Part shown: in pieces, positions 53,257-62,269 of the stretch
Numbering within the stretch: the first letter of the stretch is position 1
How the letters are laid out: each line of letters starts with the position of its first letter
Translations under genes and position numbers: made by a program
The notes under the pieces: generated by a model
The model's database searches: none
Told to the model about the DNA's origin: nothing
Seen by the model: only the letters and a program-made list of their open reading frames with translations
Source of the DNA: Thermosporothrix hazakensis
GTDB taxonomy: Bacteria > Chloroflexota > Ktedonobacteria > Ktedonobacterales > Ktedonobacteraceae
Direction of reading: 5' to 3'
Assembly: GCF_003253565.1 (NCBI RefSeq)
Contig: NZ_QKUF01000012.1
Coordinates: forward strand, 124,001 to 188,000
DNA length: 64,000 nt

Positions 53257-54696
53257 ATGTTTATGAAGCAACCGAACTCAGGGTATTCTAGCTCGGGAAC
53301 ACAGGCGAGAACCACGGCTTTCTGTCTGGGGCAACCCGCGCATACAGTGGGCTCCGATACGATTATCTGCCGCCTCTGTGGCCATCTGGTAGCAGGCGCT
53401 CAACTGGGCGTCTATCAGGTACAGCGTCACCTCGGGAGCAGCCGGTTTGGCCGGGCCTACCTGGCGTTTCATGTGCGCTCAAAGCAACCGGTCACGCTCA
53501 AGCTGCTGTATCCAGATCCAGCGAATAGCAGCCTGTGGGAAGAGGCCCGTAGCGAGGTGCGACGGGCGACCTTGCTCCGTCATCCCTCGATTCAGGCGGT
53601 TTTCAGTTGCGCACCCTGGCAGCCCGATCAGCGTCAGGCAAGCACCCGACCTCTGCATGAGTTCCTGAGCACCTACAACGAGACCGCGGTCTATCTTCTA
53701 ACGCTCTGTCAGTATGCGCCCGGCAACATACAGCAGCTTCTCCTGCATTATGAGCAGCAAAAGCGTGTTTCACAAGAGCGACAGGCACCATCTCTGCGCC
53801 CACTCCTGTTTCAACTGATCCAGCAAGCGGGGGCCGCACTGAGCGCCGCACACGAAAAGAATATTGTGCATGGAGCGCTCACCCCCGGCAATATTCTTGT
53901 CGATGGCAGGGACCGCCTCTGGCTGGCTGATTTTGGCCTCGGGCGCATGCATCCGCCGGCGGTTCCCTATCTCGCGCCCGAACTTTACGATATCGCCCAA
54001 ACCAGTCTGCAAACGGGCAGGCTGCGGCTGTACTGGGACGCAGTTACGCCCTTGAGCGATCAATACATGCTCGGTGTGCTCTGTCAGCAGCTCTTTACTC
54101 GCTTGCTCCTTCCGCAAGAATATGAGGTGATGCGCTCCGTGCTGCAATGTGCGACGCACGCACAGCCCACACAGCGCTTTGCCAGCATCGACATTTTCCT
54201 GCATGAGCTGCTTGCACAGAGCGGCATGGCTCCCACAGCGCGTTCGGGCTCTATGCCCGGTTTTCCCGGTGTGGCTCCAGTCAAGCGGCAGTTCCTCGGG
54301 GCCAAAGTCACCCCCCAACTGACGCAGGACGATGTGGAGCAGTTAAAGAAGATGGCTGTCTATAACCTGGGCGCAAGCGTACCCCGCTCGCCTGTAGACG
54401 ATTGGGAGAAGCTCGGTGGCAAGCTCTTTACCAACCGCGATTACAACGGCGCAGTTCATGCCTATCAGCAGGCGATCTCACTGGACGGGCGCCGCTCCTC
54501 GCTCTGGCTGGCACTTGGAGACGCCTACTTCGCGCTGGAACGCTACCCAGACGCGCTCGACGCCTACAATCAGGCGATCCAGCTCGACCCCGCTGACCCC
54601 GAAAGCTGGACAAACCGCGGTGCGACGCTGGATGCACTGGGCAAGCATCAGGAGGCAACAGAGTGCTATGAACGAGCCGAGCAACTCAGCCGATAA
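53257..54696 (+). CDS. Pseudokinase with zinc-finger-like N-terminus and TPR tail
   Basis: A 479-residue protein. Cys38 and Cys41 (IICRLCGHL) look like half a zinc ribbon, perhaps with Cys23. A protein-kinase-like domain follows: HLGSSRFGRAYLAF for the glycine loop, Lys82 in VTLKLL, and DFG at 225-227. The catalytic loop reads VHGALTPGN, so the HRD Asp is Ala207 and the following Lys is Thr. Phosphotransfer is therefore not expected, and ATP or partner binding may remain. After a linker come three TPRs (about 375-478): WEKLGGKLFTNRDYNGAVHA, SLWLALGDAYFALERYPDAL and SWTNRGATLDALGKHQEAT. The start at 53257 has GGAG 5 bases before it. It is likely co-transcribed with the multi-TM gene and may act as its cytoplasmic adaptor. 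Confidence 0.85.
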   Translation: MFMKQPNSGYSSSGTQARTTAFCLGQPAHTVGSDTIICRLCGHLVAGAQLGVYQVQRHLGSSRFGRAYLAFHVRSKQPVTLKLLYPDPANSSLWEEARSEVRRATLLRHPSIQAVFSCAPWQPDQRQASTRPLHEFLSTYNETAVYLLTLCQYAPGNIQQLLLHYEQQKRVSQERQAPSLRPLLFQLIQQAGAALSAAHEKNIVHGALTPGNILVDGRDRLWLADFGLGRMHPPAVPYLAPELYDIAQTSLQTGRLRLYWDAVTPLSDQYMLGVLCQQLFTRLLLPQEYEVMRSVLQCATHAQPTQRFASIDIFLHELLAQSGMAPTARSGSMPGFPGVAPVKRQFLGAKVTPQLTQDDVEQLKKMAVYNLGASVPRSPVDDWEKLGGKLFTNRDYNGAVHAYQQAISLDGRRSSLWLALGDAYFALERYPDALDAYNQAIQLDPADPESWTNRGATLDALGKHQEATECYERAEQLSR

Positions 54697-54721
54697 CAAC
54701 GTAGAATGTAAAGGTGAAAGC

Positions 54722-56257
54722 ATGCAACATGAATCCCTGGTTCTGATTCAACAGTGTGCACTTCTCTCTCCTGACGCTCCGGGACACCTTCTACCGGAAC
54801 AGGATATCCTGTTACAGGGGAATCGTATCAAGGCAGTTGGCGCAAGCGGAACTTTGAAGTATAATCCACTGCTGGTAGAGAAAGTGATTGAGGGGAAGAA
54901 TCGACTCGCGATCCCGGGTCTTATCAACGCTCATACGCACTCCCTGGAAAACATGTTAAAAGCCACCTCTCCGTCACTGCCTCTCGAACTGTGGCTTATT
55001 CCGCTCTTCGGAAGCAGCATCACATGGACACCCCGGCTTGCCTATCTCAGTGCAATGCTTGGCGCGCTCGAAATGCTTAAAAGCGGCACCACCGCCGTAC
55101 TGGACCACCTCTGGACCGTGAGCGGGGTGACCGGGTGCTATCTGGATGCCGTCATGCAGGCCTATCATGATATCGGCATTCGGGCCGCTGTTGCTCCCTC
55201 AATTGAAGATCGGGACATGGTGCTAGAACATGGCGCGGCCTGTGGCATTGACTTTCCGCATCATCCATTTGTCAGCCGCTTCCAGGAGTGGCCCGCTATT
55301 GATGCACAGCTCGAAACAGTCGAGCAGTTTCTTGAGATGTGGCATAATCGCGATCAGGGCCGTTTACGCTGTCTGGTTGGTCCAAGCGGGATTCACTGGT
55401 GCAGCGAGACGCTCCTACAGCGCTGTCTCGATCTGGCAACAGCCTACCAGACCGAGATGCACCTGCACGCCGTCGAAACCGAGGTACAGGCACAGGTCAT
55501 ACACAAGGAACTGGGAGAAGGCGGTATTGCCTATCTGGAAAAGCAAGGCGTGCTGAAACCCGGCACGTCGCTGGCACACGCGATCTGGCTTGATCCCGGC
55601 GATCTGGAACGCCTGGCGCGAACGGGCGCGACCCTTGTGCATAATCCGGTCAGCAATCTGCGCCTGGGAAGCGGGCATTTCCCGTTCAGTCAGGCGCTGG
55701 ATATGGGTGTCACGATCGCGCTTGGTTGCGATGGAGCGGCCAGTAACGACAATCAGAACATGTTCGATGTCCTCAAGCTCACCGGGCTGATGCACAACTT
55801 CCCACACCTGGACTATAAGCAGTGGCCTGCCGCCAGCAGCATTCTGCATACAGCCACCTGCGGCGGAGCCACGGCTATCGGCCTGAGCGGCGATATCGGC
55901 ACCATCGAAGCGGGCAAGCTGGCTGATATTGTGCTGCTTGACTTGAGCCAGACCAGCTTCTTGCCGTTCCGCGACGCATATTTGCATCTTGTCTATTGTG
56001 AAAACGGCAGTGCTGTTGATACCGTTCTGGTCAATGGCACGATTGTGATTGAGCGAGGTAACGCGACGCGTATCGATGAACAGGCGCTTTGTGACGAGAT
56101 TCGAGAGCACTGTCAGGGAAGCTGGGCGAGCTTCTCTGCCAGCCTCGATAGCGTCGGTAATACCCGCGAGATGCTGACAAAAATAGATACTTTACGCAGA
56201 TTTGTGCTTCATCGCGACAAACATGATGAGCACTCGTTTTCAAGTGAAATATCTTGA
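54722..56257 (+). CDS. ATZ/TRZ-type amidohydrolase (deaminase-like)
   Basis: A 511-residue metal-dependent hydrolase of the AtzA/TrzA/SAH-deaminase group. Metal ligands: His71 and His73 in INAHTHSLENML, a third His in EMHLHAVETE, then LAHAIWLDPGDLE (His/Asp region) and LGCDGAASNDNQNMFD, carrying the catalytic Asp. VHNPVSNLRLGSG is a conserved family segment. Likely substrates are aminopurines, aminopyrimidines or related heterocycles, such as guanine, SAH/MTA or triazines. The start at 54722 has AAAGGTGA upstream. It is 25 bases after the pseudokinase gene and may be in the same operon, although the functional link is unclear. An S-component-like gene follows 88 bases later. Confidence 0.9.
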   Translation: MQHESLVLIQQCALLSPDAPGHLLPEQDILLQGNRIKAVGASGTLKYNPLLVEKVIEGKNRLAIPGLINAHTHSLENMLKATSPSLPLELWLIPLFGSSITWTPRLAYLSAMLGALEMLKSGTTAVLDHLWTVSGVTGCYLDAVMQAYHDIGIRAAVAPSIEDRDMVLEHGAACGIDFPHHPFVSRFQEWPAIDAQLETVEQFLEMWHNRDQGRLRCLVGPSGIHWCSETLLQRCLDLATAYQTEMHLHAVETEVQAQVIHKELGEGGIAYLEKQGVLKPGTSLAHAIWLDPGDLERLARTGATLVHNPVSNLRLGSGHFPFSQALDMGVTIALGCDGAASNDNQNMFDVLKLTGLMHNFPHLDYKQWPAASSILHTATCGGATAIGLSGDIGTIEAGKLADIVLLDLSQTSFLPFRDAYLHLVYCENGSAVDTVLVNGTIVIERGNATRIDEQALCDEIREHCQGSWASFSASLDSVGNTREMLTKIDTLRRFVLHRDKHDEHSFSSEIS

Positions 56258-56345
56258 ATTCTCTTTCATTATCAGGTATAAGACATTTATAATATCCTCT
56301 GCATAGGAAATGTGCAGAATCACAGCAGATGAAAGGATAAGCAGC

Positions 56346-57038
56346 ATGGAAGAATCAATCAACAAGCCCCGAGCAGAGCGCCCCACAGCGCCTCCTGATG
56401 TGGAACACGAGCATACAGGCGGCATACGGTACAGTCTGCGCTTCACCGGCTGGCCGACGCTCAATCAGCTCGTAGGTGTAGCCGTGGCGACCGCCGTCTA
56501 TACCGTCCTCTCGATGATCGCAATTAACGCTGCTCCGTTAAGCGTGCCGGGCGTGTCCAGCGTGTTTCTGGCGATTGGTTTCGGCATTCCGTTCGCAATC
56601 TGGTTTGGAGGTTGGGCTTTCGTTATTGCGTATATCGGTAATTTTCTGGGTGCCGGACTGCTGGTCGGGCAGGCACTCCCAACAGCAGCATGGTTTGGCA
56701 CCGTGGACCTGGTGCAACTGGGTCTGCCAATGATTCTGTATCGCCTGCTGGCCCCGCGTCTCGGCTTGAGCAGCATCGGGAAGGATGTTTTCACGATCAA
56801 AGGATTTATCTTTTTCCTGGTATGCGCGGTCCTGCTCCCGAACATTCTGGGCGCGTTCTATGGTAATTTCATTCTGGTTCAGACAGGCGTTGCCGCACCG
56901 AACACCTTCTACGTCGGCGTATTTGGCTGGATTCTCACGAACTGCATTATTACGGCGGTGCTTGGTTCTATCCTGCTGGCAACCCTCGGACCGGTCGTTG
57001 AGCGCTTTGGCCTGACCGTTCGTAACCTGTTAAACTGA
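56346..57038 (+). CDS. Membrane protein, possible ECF S component
   Basis: A 230-residue protein with about six helices. The pattern resembles ECF S components: VAVATAVYTVLSMIAINAAP, then VSSVFLAIGFGIPFAIWFGG and WAFVIAYIGNFLGAGLLVGQ (the Gly/Asn-rich stretch typical near the substrate site), then the last helix NCIITAVLGSILLATLGPVV. A MASE1-like sensor is the alternative. If it is an S component, it could pair with the EcfT/EcfA at 2883-5727, the only ECF core in view. The upstream amidohydrolase would then hint at a purine- or pyrimidine-related ligand. The start at 56346 has AAAGGA upstream; a clear terminator follows. The assignment is tentative. Confidence 0.55.
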   Translation: MEESINKPRAERPTAPPDVEHEHTGGIRYSLRFTGWPTLNQLVGVAVATAVYTVLSMIAINAAPLSVPGVSSVFLAIGFGIPFAIWFGGWAFVIAYIGNFLGAGLLVGQALPTAAWFGTVDLVQLGLPMILYRLLAPRLGLSSIGKDVFTIKGFIFFLVCAVLLPNILGAFYGNFILVQTGVAAPNTFYVGVFGWILTNCIITAVLGSILLATLGPVVERFGLTVRNLLN

Positions 57039-57049
57039 GAGACATACAA

Positions 57050-57090
57050 GCAGAGATCGCCTCGCGTGGGCGGTCTCTGCGCTTTCTTCC
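57050..57090 (+). terminator. Intrinsic terminator after S-component-like gene
   Basis: Stem GCAGAGATCGCC (57050-57061) and GGCGGTCTCTGC (57069-57080) with one T-G pair, then GCTTTCTTCC. Confidence 0.65.
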
Positions 57091-57189
57091 TCCGGTGACC
57101 GCTCTCAACTGCTCTCAACGAATTTAAGCGACAGAGAGTGTTGTTTAGTAGAAGGTCAAATGCACCGAATAGAGGAAGGAAAGCAGTGT

Positions 57190-57939
57190 ATGATCCCGAT
57201 TCATGATAACCCCGGTCCACGGCGCTCTGTGCCCTGGATGACCTGGGGCCTCATTCTTGCGAATGTGCTTGTTTTCTTCTACGAGCTCTCGCTTGGAGAC
57301 GCCGTACAGGGCTTTATCACTGTCTATGGCGTTGTACCAGCGGCGATTTCACGCGGTGTGCCTCAAACAAACCTTACTCCCGATCCTGTCTATATCACCC
57401 TCTTTACCTCTATGTTTATGCATGGAGGATGGATGCATCTTATAGGTAATATGCTTTTTCTCTTCATCTTTGGCGACAATGTTGAAGACAGAATGGGGCA
57501 CATCGGGTACCTGATCTTCTACCTGCTCGCGGGTCTGGTGGCAGGCTTGACGCAGGTGTTTGTGGCTCCGGACTCGCTCGTTCCCAGTATTGGAGCCAGC
57601 GGCGCGATTGCGGGAGTGCTGGCGGCCTACCTGGTCCTGTTCCCGTGGTCGGGTGTGCGGACAATTGTTTTCATCTTCATCTACTTTACCATTGTCACGG
57701 TTCCGGCCGTTCTGCTGATCGGGCTCTGGTTCCTGCTGCAATTGTTTGATGGTGTCGCAGGACTGGCCCACACCCAGCAGGGCATGGGCGGCGTTGCCTA
57801 CTTCGCGCATATTGGTGGCTTCGTGTTCGGGTTGCTGATCACGATGCTGCTCAAGAACAGGCTACAACCACCCGCACCTATTACCTACCCGCCGTTTGCC
57901 CGCCATCCCAACGCACAGGGACCAATTCGCTGGTACTAA
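57190..57939 (+). CDS. Rhomboid family intramembrane serine protease
   Basis: A 249-residue six-helix protease. The active-site Ser is in GASGAIAG and the His in the last helix is in HIGGFVFG. Also conserved are the L1-loop and second-helix sequences, seen as TSMFMHGGWMHLIGNMLFLF with the Asn of the oxyanion region, and the N-terminal WMTWGLILANVLVFFYEL. It cleaves other membrane proteins within the bilayer; the substrate is unknown. A C-terminal hydrophilic tail of about 25 residues is present. The start at 57190 has GGAAAG upstream; a leader ATG at 57160 is less likely. A strong terminator follows. Confidence 0.93.
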   Translation: MIPIHDNPGPRRSVPWMTWGLILANVLVFFYELSLGDAVQGFITVYGVVPAAISRGVPQTNLTPDPVYITLFTSMFMHGGWMHLIGNMLFLFIFGDNVEDRMGHIGYLIFYLLAGLVAGLTQVFVAPDSLVPSIGASGAIAGVLAAYLVLFPWSGVRTIVFIFIYFTIVTVPAVLLIGLWFLLQLFDGVAGLAHTQQGMGGVAYFAHIGGFVFGLLITMLLKNRLQPPAPITYPPFARHPNAQGPIRWY

Positions 57940-57946
57940 AACAAAG

Positions 57947-57982
57947 AAGCCCGTCTCGCTATGATGACGGGCTTGCTTTTGC
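57947..57982 (+). terminator. Intrinsic terminator of rhomboid gene
   Basis: Perfect 9-bp stem AAGCCCGTC (57947-57955) and GACGGGCTT (57966-57974), then GCTTTTGC. It lies between convergent genes and may serve both. Confidence 0.75.
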
Positions 57983-57995
57983 TCCTTGAGAGGCC

Positions 57996-59792
57996 TTAGA
58001 GGCGTGTGGCGCAAGGCTCAGCTTCCGAGAGGTAGATCTTGCTCCAATCGTCGGGCGGAATGGTATCGACGGCGCTCTTTTCCAGCCCCTGAAGGCAGGG
58101 CTTCTGTAGAAAGGTGTGGGTACTTTGATACAGCGGAATCCAGGCAACATCGTTAATCAGGCGCTGCTCAATTGTCTGATAGAGCTGATGGCGCTCAGTC
58201 GGATTGGAGACGGTATCGGCCTGTTGTAACAGGTTCTGGGTCTGTTGTTGCTCACTCAGGTTCGAGCCGGAATTCTGTCCATAGTTCTGATTATTGATCG
58301 GGGCATCTTTGCCGAACTGAGAAGCCAGCGCCGCCCGTGGATCAGGAAAATCGGAGTTCCATTGATAGCGCCACATGCCCGGGCCGCTGGTATCCTTCGC
58401 CGCGCTGTTGATGTCCCGGGCAAATTTATCGGTAGGCGCGTCAAAGGTTGGCACACTGATATCAAGGTTCTTCTTCCACATATTGACGATTGCAGTGTAC
58501 TCATTTTTAAGGGTGACATCAACAGGAATACCGGTTGCCACTTCGAGCAAGATATTCTTCTGCTTGAAGACGTCGCGGGTCATGCCCTCCTCGCGTAAGC
58601 CCTCATCAAGCAACTGTCGCGCCTTCGCGGGATCACCCTTTGTGCTCTGGACGCCTGCCGGGCCGGTAACGTTCTCATCATAGCCGGGAATAGCGGTCGG
58701 AATCAGGTGATTGGTCGGGATAACGGTTCCGGCATAGACATTGTGCGCGATGGCATCCTTATCTATCGCCAGCGCCAGCGCCTGCCGGACTTTGATGTTG
58801 TTCAGCGGCTTCGTAAAGTAGTTGAGCGCGTAATAGGCGATTGTTGTCCCTGGCACCTGTACCAACTGATTTGCATAGTGTTGCTGTGCACGCGGCATCT
58901 TGTCGGCTGGCACCGGCGCGATATCGATCTGATTGGTCTCATACGCCCGGAACAACGTCTGTGCATTCTGATAGAACGGGACCAGCAGCTTCTTCAGCTT
59001 TGGTTTCTGACCGTAGTAGTTGGGATTGGGCACAAGCTCAAGGTACCGTATCGCGGTATTCGAGATACGAGCAAGCTTCCACGGGCCAGAGGTGCCGCCC
59101 TCGGCCAGATGGGTGGTCCAGTTCTCGCCATATTTCTGAAGAAACTGTTTCGAGACAACAAACGAATTCGCAGTTGTTAACGAGGAGAGAAAATAGCGAT
59201 TCGGCCCACTCATGACGATCTTGACTGTCTGCTTGTCTGGTGCGAACAGACTCTCCCCGATCAGCGTGGAGAGCTTGCCCTGTCGCAGCTTCTCCGCATC
59301 TTTGATTGCTGGCCCATAGGAGAGCGGCGCATAGAGGGCTCTGCTATCAGGCTTCAGCGAGCGATCCAGGCTGTAAATAACGTCTTCTGCGGTAATGGGT
59401 GAGCCGTCGCTAAAGCGCAGATGTGGCTTTAAATGGAAGGTCCAGGTGACACCGTCCTTTTCCAGATCAAAACTTTGCGCCAGTTGTGGCTGTACCTGCT
59501 GCTTGCTGTCGAGCTGCACCAGGCCGGTATAGAGCAGGTGCGAAACAAAATTCGCCGACGAATCAAAGATACGACCGGGATCAAGCGAGCTATTTTCCAG
59601 CGTCCCCGAGACGGGAAAAATGGCGGTCTGTTCGGCTCGGGCCAACGTCGGAAGCTGGTTCTGTCTGGAAAGCGAACCGATCGCAAAGACGATGCCGCCA
59701 AGCACCAGGACAACCAGCAGGGGCAAAAACAGGAATATCAGTATCACGGTACGCCTGTACCGCTGGTCACTCTGCCATGAGCTGTGACGCAT
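57996..59792 (-). CDS. Substrate-binding protein family 5, membrane-anchored, orphan
   Basis: A 598-residue oligopeptide-type binding protein with an uncleaved N-terminal helix (TVILIFLFLPLLVVLVLGGI) instead of a lipobox. The extracytoplasmic body matches SBP family 5 and the paralogue at 13204: TWTFHLKPHLRFSDGSPITA, EDVIYSLDRSL, GPWKL, PNPNYYG and RQALALAIDKDAI. No permease or ATPase gene adjoins. The ligand is unknown. It could serve a remote transporter or act as a sensor partner. The start at 59792 has AAAGGAG 11 bases upstream; GTG at 59816 is the alternative. A hairpin precedes the ribosome site. Confidence 0.9.
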   Translation of the reverse strand: MRHSSWQSDQRYRRTVILIFLFLPLLVVLVLGGIVFAIGSLSRQNQLPTLARAEQTAIFPVSGTLENSSLDPGRIFDSSANFVSHLLYTGLVQLDSKQQVQPQLAQSFDLEKDGVTWTFHLKPHLRFSDGSPITAEDVIYSLDRSLKPDSRALYAPLSYGPAIKDAEKLRQGKLSTLIGESLFAPDKQTVKIVMSGPNRYFLSSLTTANSFVVSKQFLQKYGENWTTHLAEGGTSGPWKLARISNTAIRYLELVPNPNYYGQKPKLKKLLVPFYQNAQTLFRAYETNQIDIAPVPADKMPRAQQHYANQLVQVPGTTIAYYALNYFTKPLNNIKVRQALALAIDKDAIAHNVYAGTVIPTNHLIPTAIPGYDENVTGPAGVQSTKGDPAKARQLLDEGLREEGMTRDVFKQKNILLEVATGIPVDVTLKNEYTAIVNMWKKNLDISVPTFDAPTDKFARDINSAAKDTSGPGMWRYQWNSDFPDPRAALASQFGKDAPINNQNYGQNSGSNLSEQQQTQNLLQQADTVSNPTERHQLYQTIEQRLINDVAWIPLYQSTHTFLQKPCLQGLEKSAVDTIPPDDWSKIYLSEAEPCATRL

Positions 59793-59813
59793 TCTCTCAA
59801 GCACTCCTTTGAG

Positions 59814-59840
59814 CACCCGAGCCTTCAGAGGTGTCGGGTG
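59814..59840 (-). terminator. Small hairpin upstream of binding-protein gene
   Basis: CACCCGA (59814-59820) pairs with TCGGGTG (59834-59840), loop of 13. In the leftward direction it lies 80 bases after the kinase stop and just before the ribosome site of the binding protein. No U-tract. Confidence 0.4.
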
Positions 59841-59920
59841 AGGTTTGTTGGTTGCTGTTTGTGTGTGCAGCCATTATACCTGAATTCGGCAGAGATGAGC
59901 CACCGGAACAGGCACACTCC

Positions 59921-62026
59921 CTATGGAAGTGACAGATAACGCTCTTTCCCTCCGCTCTGCCACCATAGTTCCCGGTTGTTGGCAACCCAGTGTAACTCAG
60001 GCGGCTTCTCTTCAGAATGCGGCGTTCTGACTATGACTCGACGTTGCTCGATATGCCAGACAAGCACCTCTTCATAGGAGCTGACCGCAATCATGGTCTC
60101 ATCAGGCGAGAGCGCAAACGTTTTGATCCCGAGCCGCAAATGCAGAAACGTATTGACCGCGAGCATCTCCCTCACCTGCTTCGCGGGCATCAGATAAACT
60201 TCAGCGTAGAGATACAGCACGCAATAGTGCTTTGTCCAGTAGAACTGTCTCTGTCCATCATTTGCCCCTGCCGCTGCTGCGATGTGTATTTTCTCATATA
60301 CTCGACCTCTTTCGACATCCAGGAAGTGCATGTCACCCACTGTTGCGTCAACAATCGCCAGGACCGCTTTATCAAGGGACCAGGCACAGGAGAGGACAGG
60401 ATACCACCCGTCCGAGAATTTGAGATATGCCTTTTGCTTCTCCGCGTTGAGATCAAATACAAGGAGATGATGGTCATAGAGCGCAACAATGTCACTCCCC
60501 TTATCGGGCCAGGTATCGTGAATCTGCCCGACGCCCCGGCGCTCGTCTCCCAATTGAGAAACATTGATATATACAGGGGATGGATCAGACGACGCTTCCC
60601 AATCCCAGTAGAGAAAGGCTTTTCCAGAGTAGAACGCCACATAGCGATTATCCGGGGACCAGATGAGTCGCGTTGTATACTCCAGATATCGTTCTTCTAC
60701 CTTCAATCTCTTTATTTCTTTGAATGTTTTCTCCTCATATATATTGATATAGTACCCGTATTCACCATAATATAAAAGCACTGCCAGATATAGCTGATCA
60801 GCAGAATAAGCCGTCCTTACCGCATATCTGAGGATTATATCCCGGTCCTCTGCCATGCTTCTCTTATTGATCTGATCCTCTGTTGTGCTTCTCTCATTGA
60901 GCCGCTTCGGTTTCATGCTATTACTCATTATCAATGCACCGATCCCGGTACAGGCCAGCGTCCCGAGCACAACCCCCGAGATGAGCACCTGACGGCGAGC
61001 CTGCCTCCGGGCCGCCGTTTGCAACTGCCGTTGAAGCTGGATCTGACCGCCACCAGTCCCCGGCAGCGGCTTCCCCTGCGGCGGCACCCAGATCCTTCCC
61101 TTCACCCGCTTCTGCTGAAGTCCCTCTGCCACTCCTCGCAACACCTCCGCCACCTCCTCTGCTGATCTTGGGCGCTGCCCCCGCTCTCGCCTCGTCATCT
61201 GCTCAATCAAGGCTCGTAACTTGCGTGGCGCCTTCCGCTCCTCCATCGGCGGGAAGAAAAACGGGTTCTCGGCAGGGTCATAGCCCGTCAGCAGGTGATA
61301 GAGCAGCGCCCCAAGACTATAGAGGTCCGATTGCGGTGAGGTCTGCGCCTTACCGTACTGCTCAGGAGCCGCATAGCCCGGTGAACCTAGCGGGATCGTG
61401 TCTCGCTGCTTCTCCGGCTTGTAGCGGCGCGCTATCCCGAAATCGATCAGGGCCACCTCGCTTCCCGCCATCACCATCACGTTGTCTGGCTTGAGATCGC
61501 GAAAGATCACTGCCGGTTGCCTGTTATGTAAATAGGTGAGCACTTCACAGAGTTGCAGGCCAATCCGTACCACCTCCTCCACATCCAGCCCATCATGTCC
61601 CTCACGCTGCCGTTGCTTCATGCGCGCTTCCAGCGTCTCCCCCTCCAAATACTCAAGCGCGACATACCAGTTTCCTTGATCCTGAAACTGCTCATAGTAT
61701 TGTGGCAAGCGAGGGTGCGAGAGCGTCGAGAGCACCTCTACCTCCCGGTGAAACGTCTCGGTCGCCTCTATCTGTTCCTCGGCGGAGAGTCCCCTGAACC
61801 TCACCTGTTTGATCGCAACCAGTCGATTCGCCTGAAAGGTATCTTCTGCTCGATAGACGGCCCCATAGCCGCCCATGCCCAGAATGGTAAGCAGGCGATA
61901 GCGATCGTTGAGAAGCGGGGCTTCCTCGCTCAATTCGGCGGCCAGCGGCTGTTGACAGGCCGTACAGTGATCGTTGGCTGTTTCATTTGCGGCACCACAG
62001 TGGGAACAAAAGGTCAGTGCAGGCAT
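59921..62026 (-). CDS. Ser/Thr protein kinase, zinc-ribbon plus WD40-like sensor domain
   Basis: A 701-residue transmembrane kinase. Cys7/Cys10/Cys21/Cys24 form a zinc ribbon (FCSHCGAAN, HCTACQQ). The kinase domain spans about 43-300: LGMGGYGAV, Lys73 in AIKQV, catalytic loop IFRDLKPDN (Asp177, with FRD in place of HRD), DFG at 195-197, and GSPGYAAPEQYG. One TM helix is at 346-368, with a short near-repeat after it (NERSTTEDQ then NKRSMAEDR). The remaining 300 residues look like a beta-propeller (IWSPDNRYVAFYSG, FALSPDETMIAVSSYEEVLV). All catalytic residues except the H of HRD are present, so it should be active. Possible antagonist: the PP2C at 15707. Confidence 0.95.
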   Translation of the reverse strand: MPALTFCSHCGAANETANDHCTACQQPLAAELSEEAPLLNDRYRLLTILGMGGYGAVYRAEDTFQANRLVAIKQVRFRGLSAEEQIEATETFHREVEVLSTLSHPRLPQYYEQFQDQGNWYVALEYLEGETLEARMKQRQREGHDGLDVEEVVRIGLQLCEVLTYLHNRQPAVIFRDLKPDNVMVMAGSEVALIDFGIARRYKPEKQRDTIPLGSPGYAAPEQYGKAQTSPQSDLYSLGALLYHLLTGYDPAENPFFFPPMEERKAPRKLRALIEQMTRRERGQRPRSAEEVAEVLRGVAEGLQQKRVKGRIWVPPQGKPLPGTGGGQIQLQRQLQTAARRQARRQVLISGVVLGTLACTGIGALIMSNSMKPKRLNERSTTEDQINKRSMAEDRDIILRYAVRTAYSADQLYLAVLLYYGEYGYYINIYEEKTFKEIKRLKVEERYLEYTTRLIWSPDNRYVAFYSGKAFLYWDWEASSDPSPVYINVSQLGDERRGVGQIHDTWPDKGSDIVALYDHHLLVFDLNAEKQKAYLKFSDGWYPVLSCAWSLDKAVLAIVDATVGDMHFLDVERGRVYEKIHIAAAAGANDGQRQFYWTKHYCVLYLYAEVYLMPAKQVREMLAVNTFLHLRLGIKTFALSPDETMIAVSSYEEVLVWHIEQRRVIVRTPHSEEKPPELHWVANNRELWWQSGGKERYLSLP

Positions 62027-62269
62027 GGCACAGGGCCTCCCTTAAGAAGAGAAACAACAATACTTTAGAAACATTATCGAATTTAACTTTACAAAATTAT
62101 TGTAGTCCTCTTTACCGGTAAAAACAATAGAAATGAACCTTATTTCTGCTGCGATATAGTGAACATCCTGGTTGACAGGGAGATGATTATCAACATATGA
62201 TGAGCGAGGCAGTAGAGAGCCGCTGAATGAAAGGATGCAGCGCAGGAAAGCTGCTAGAGAGGACATGCC

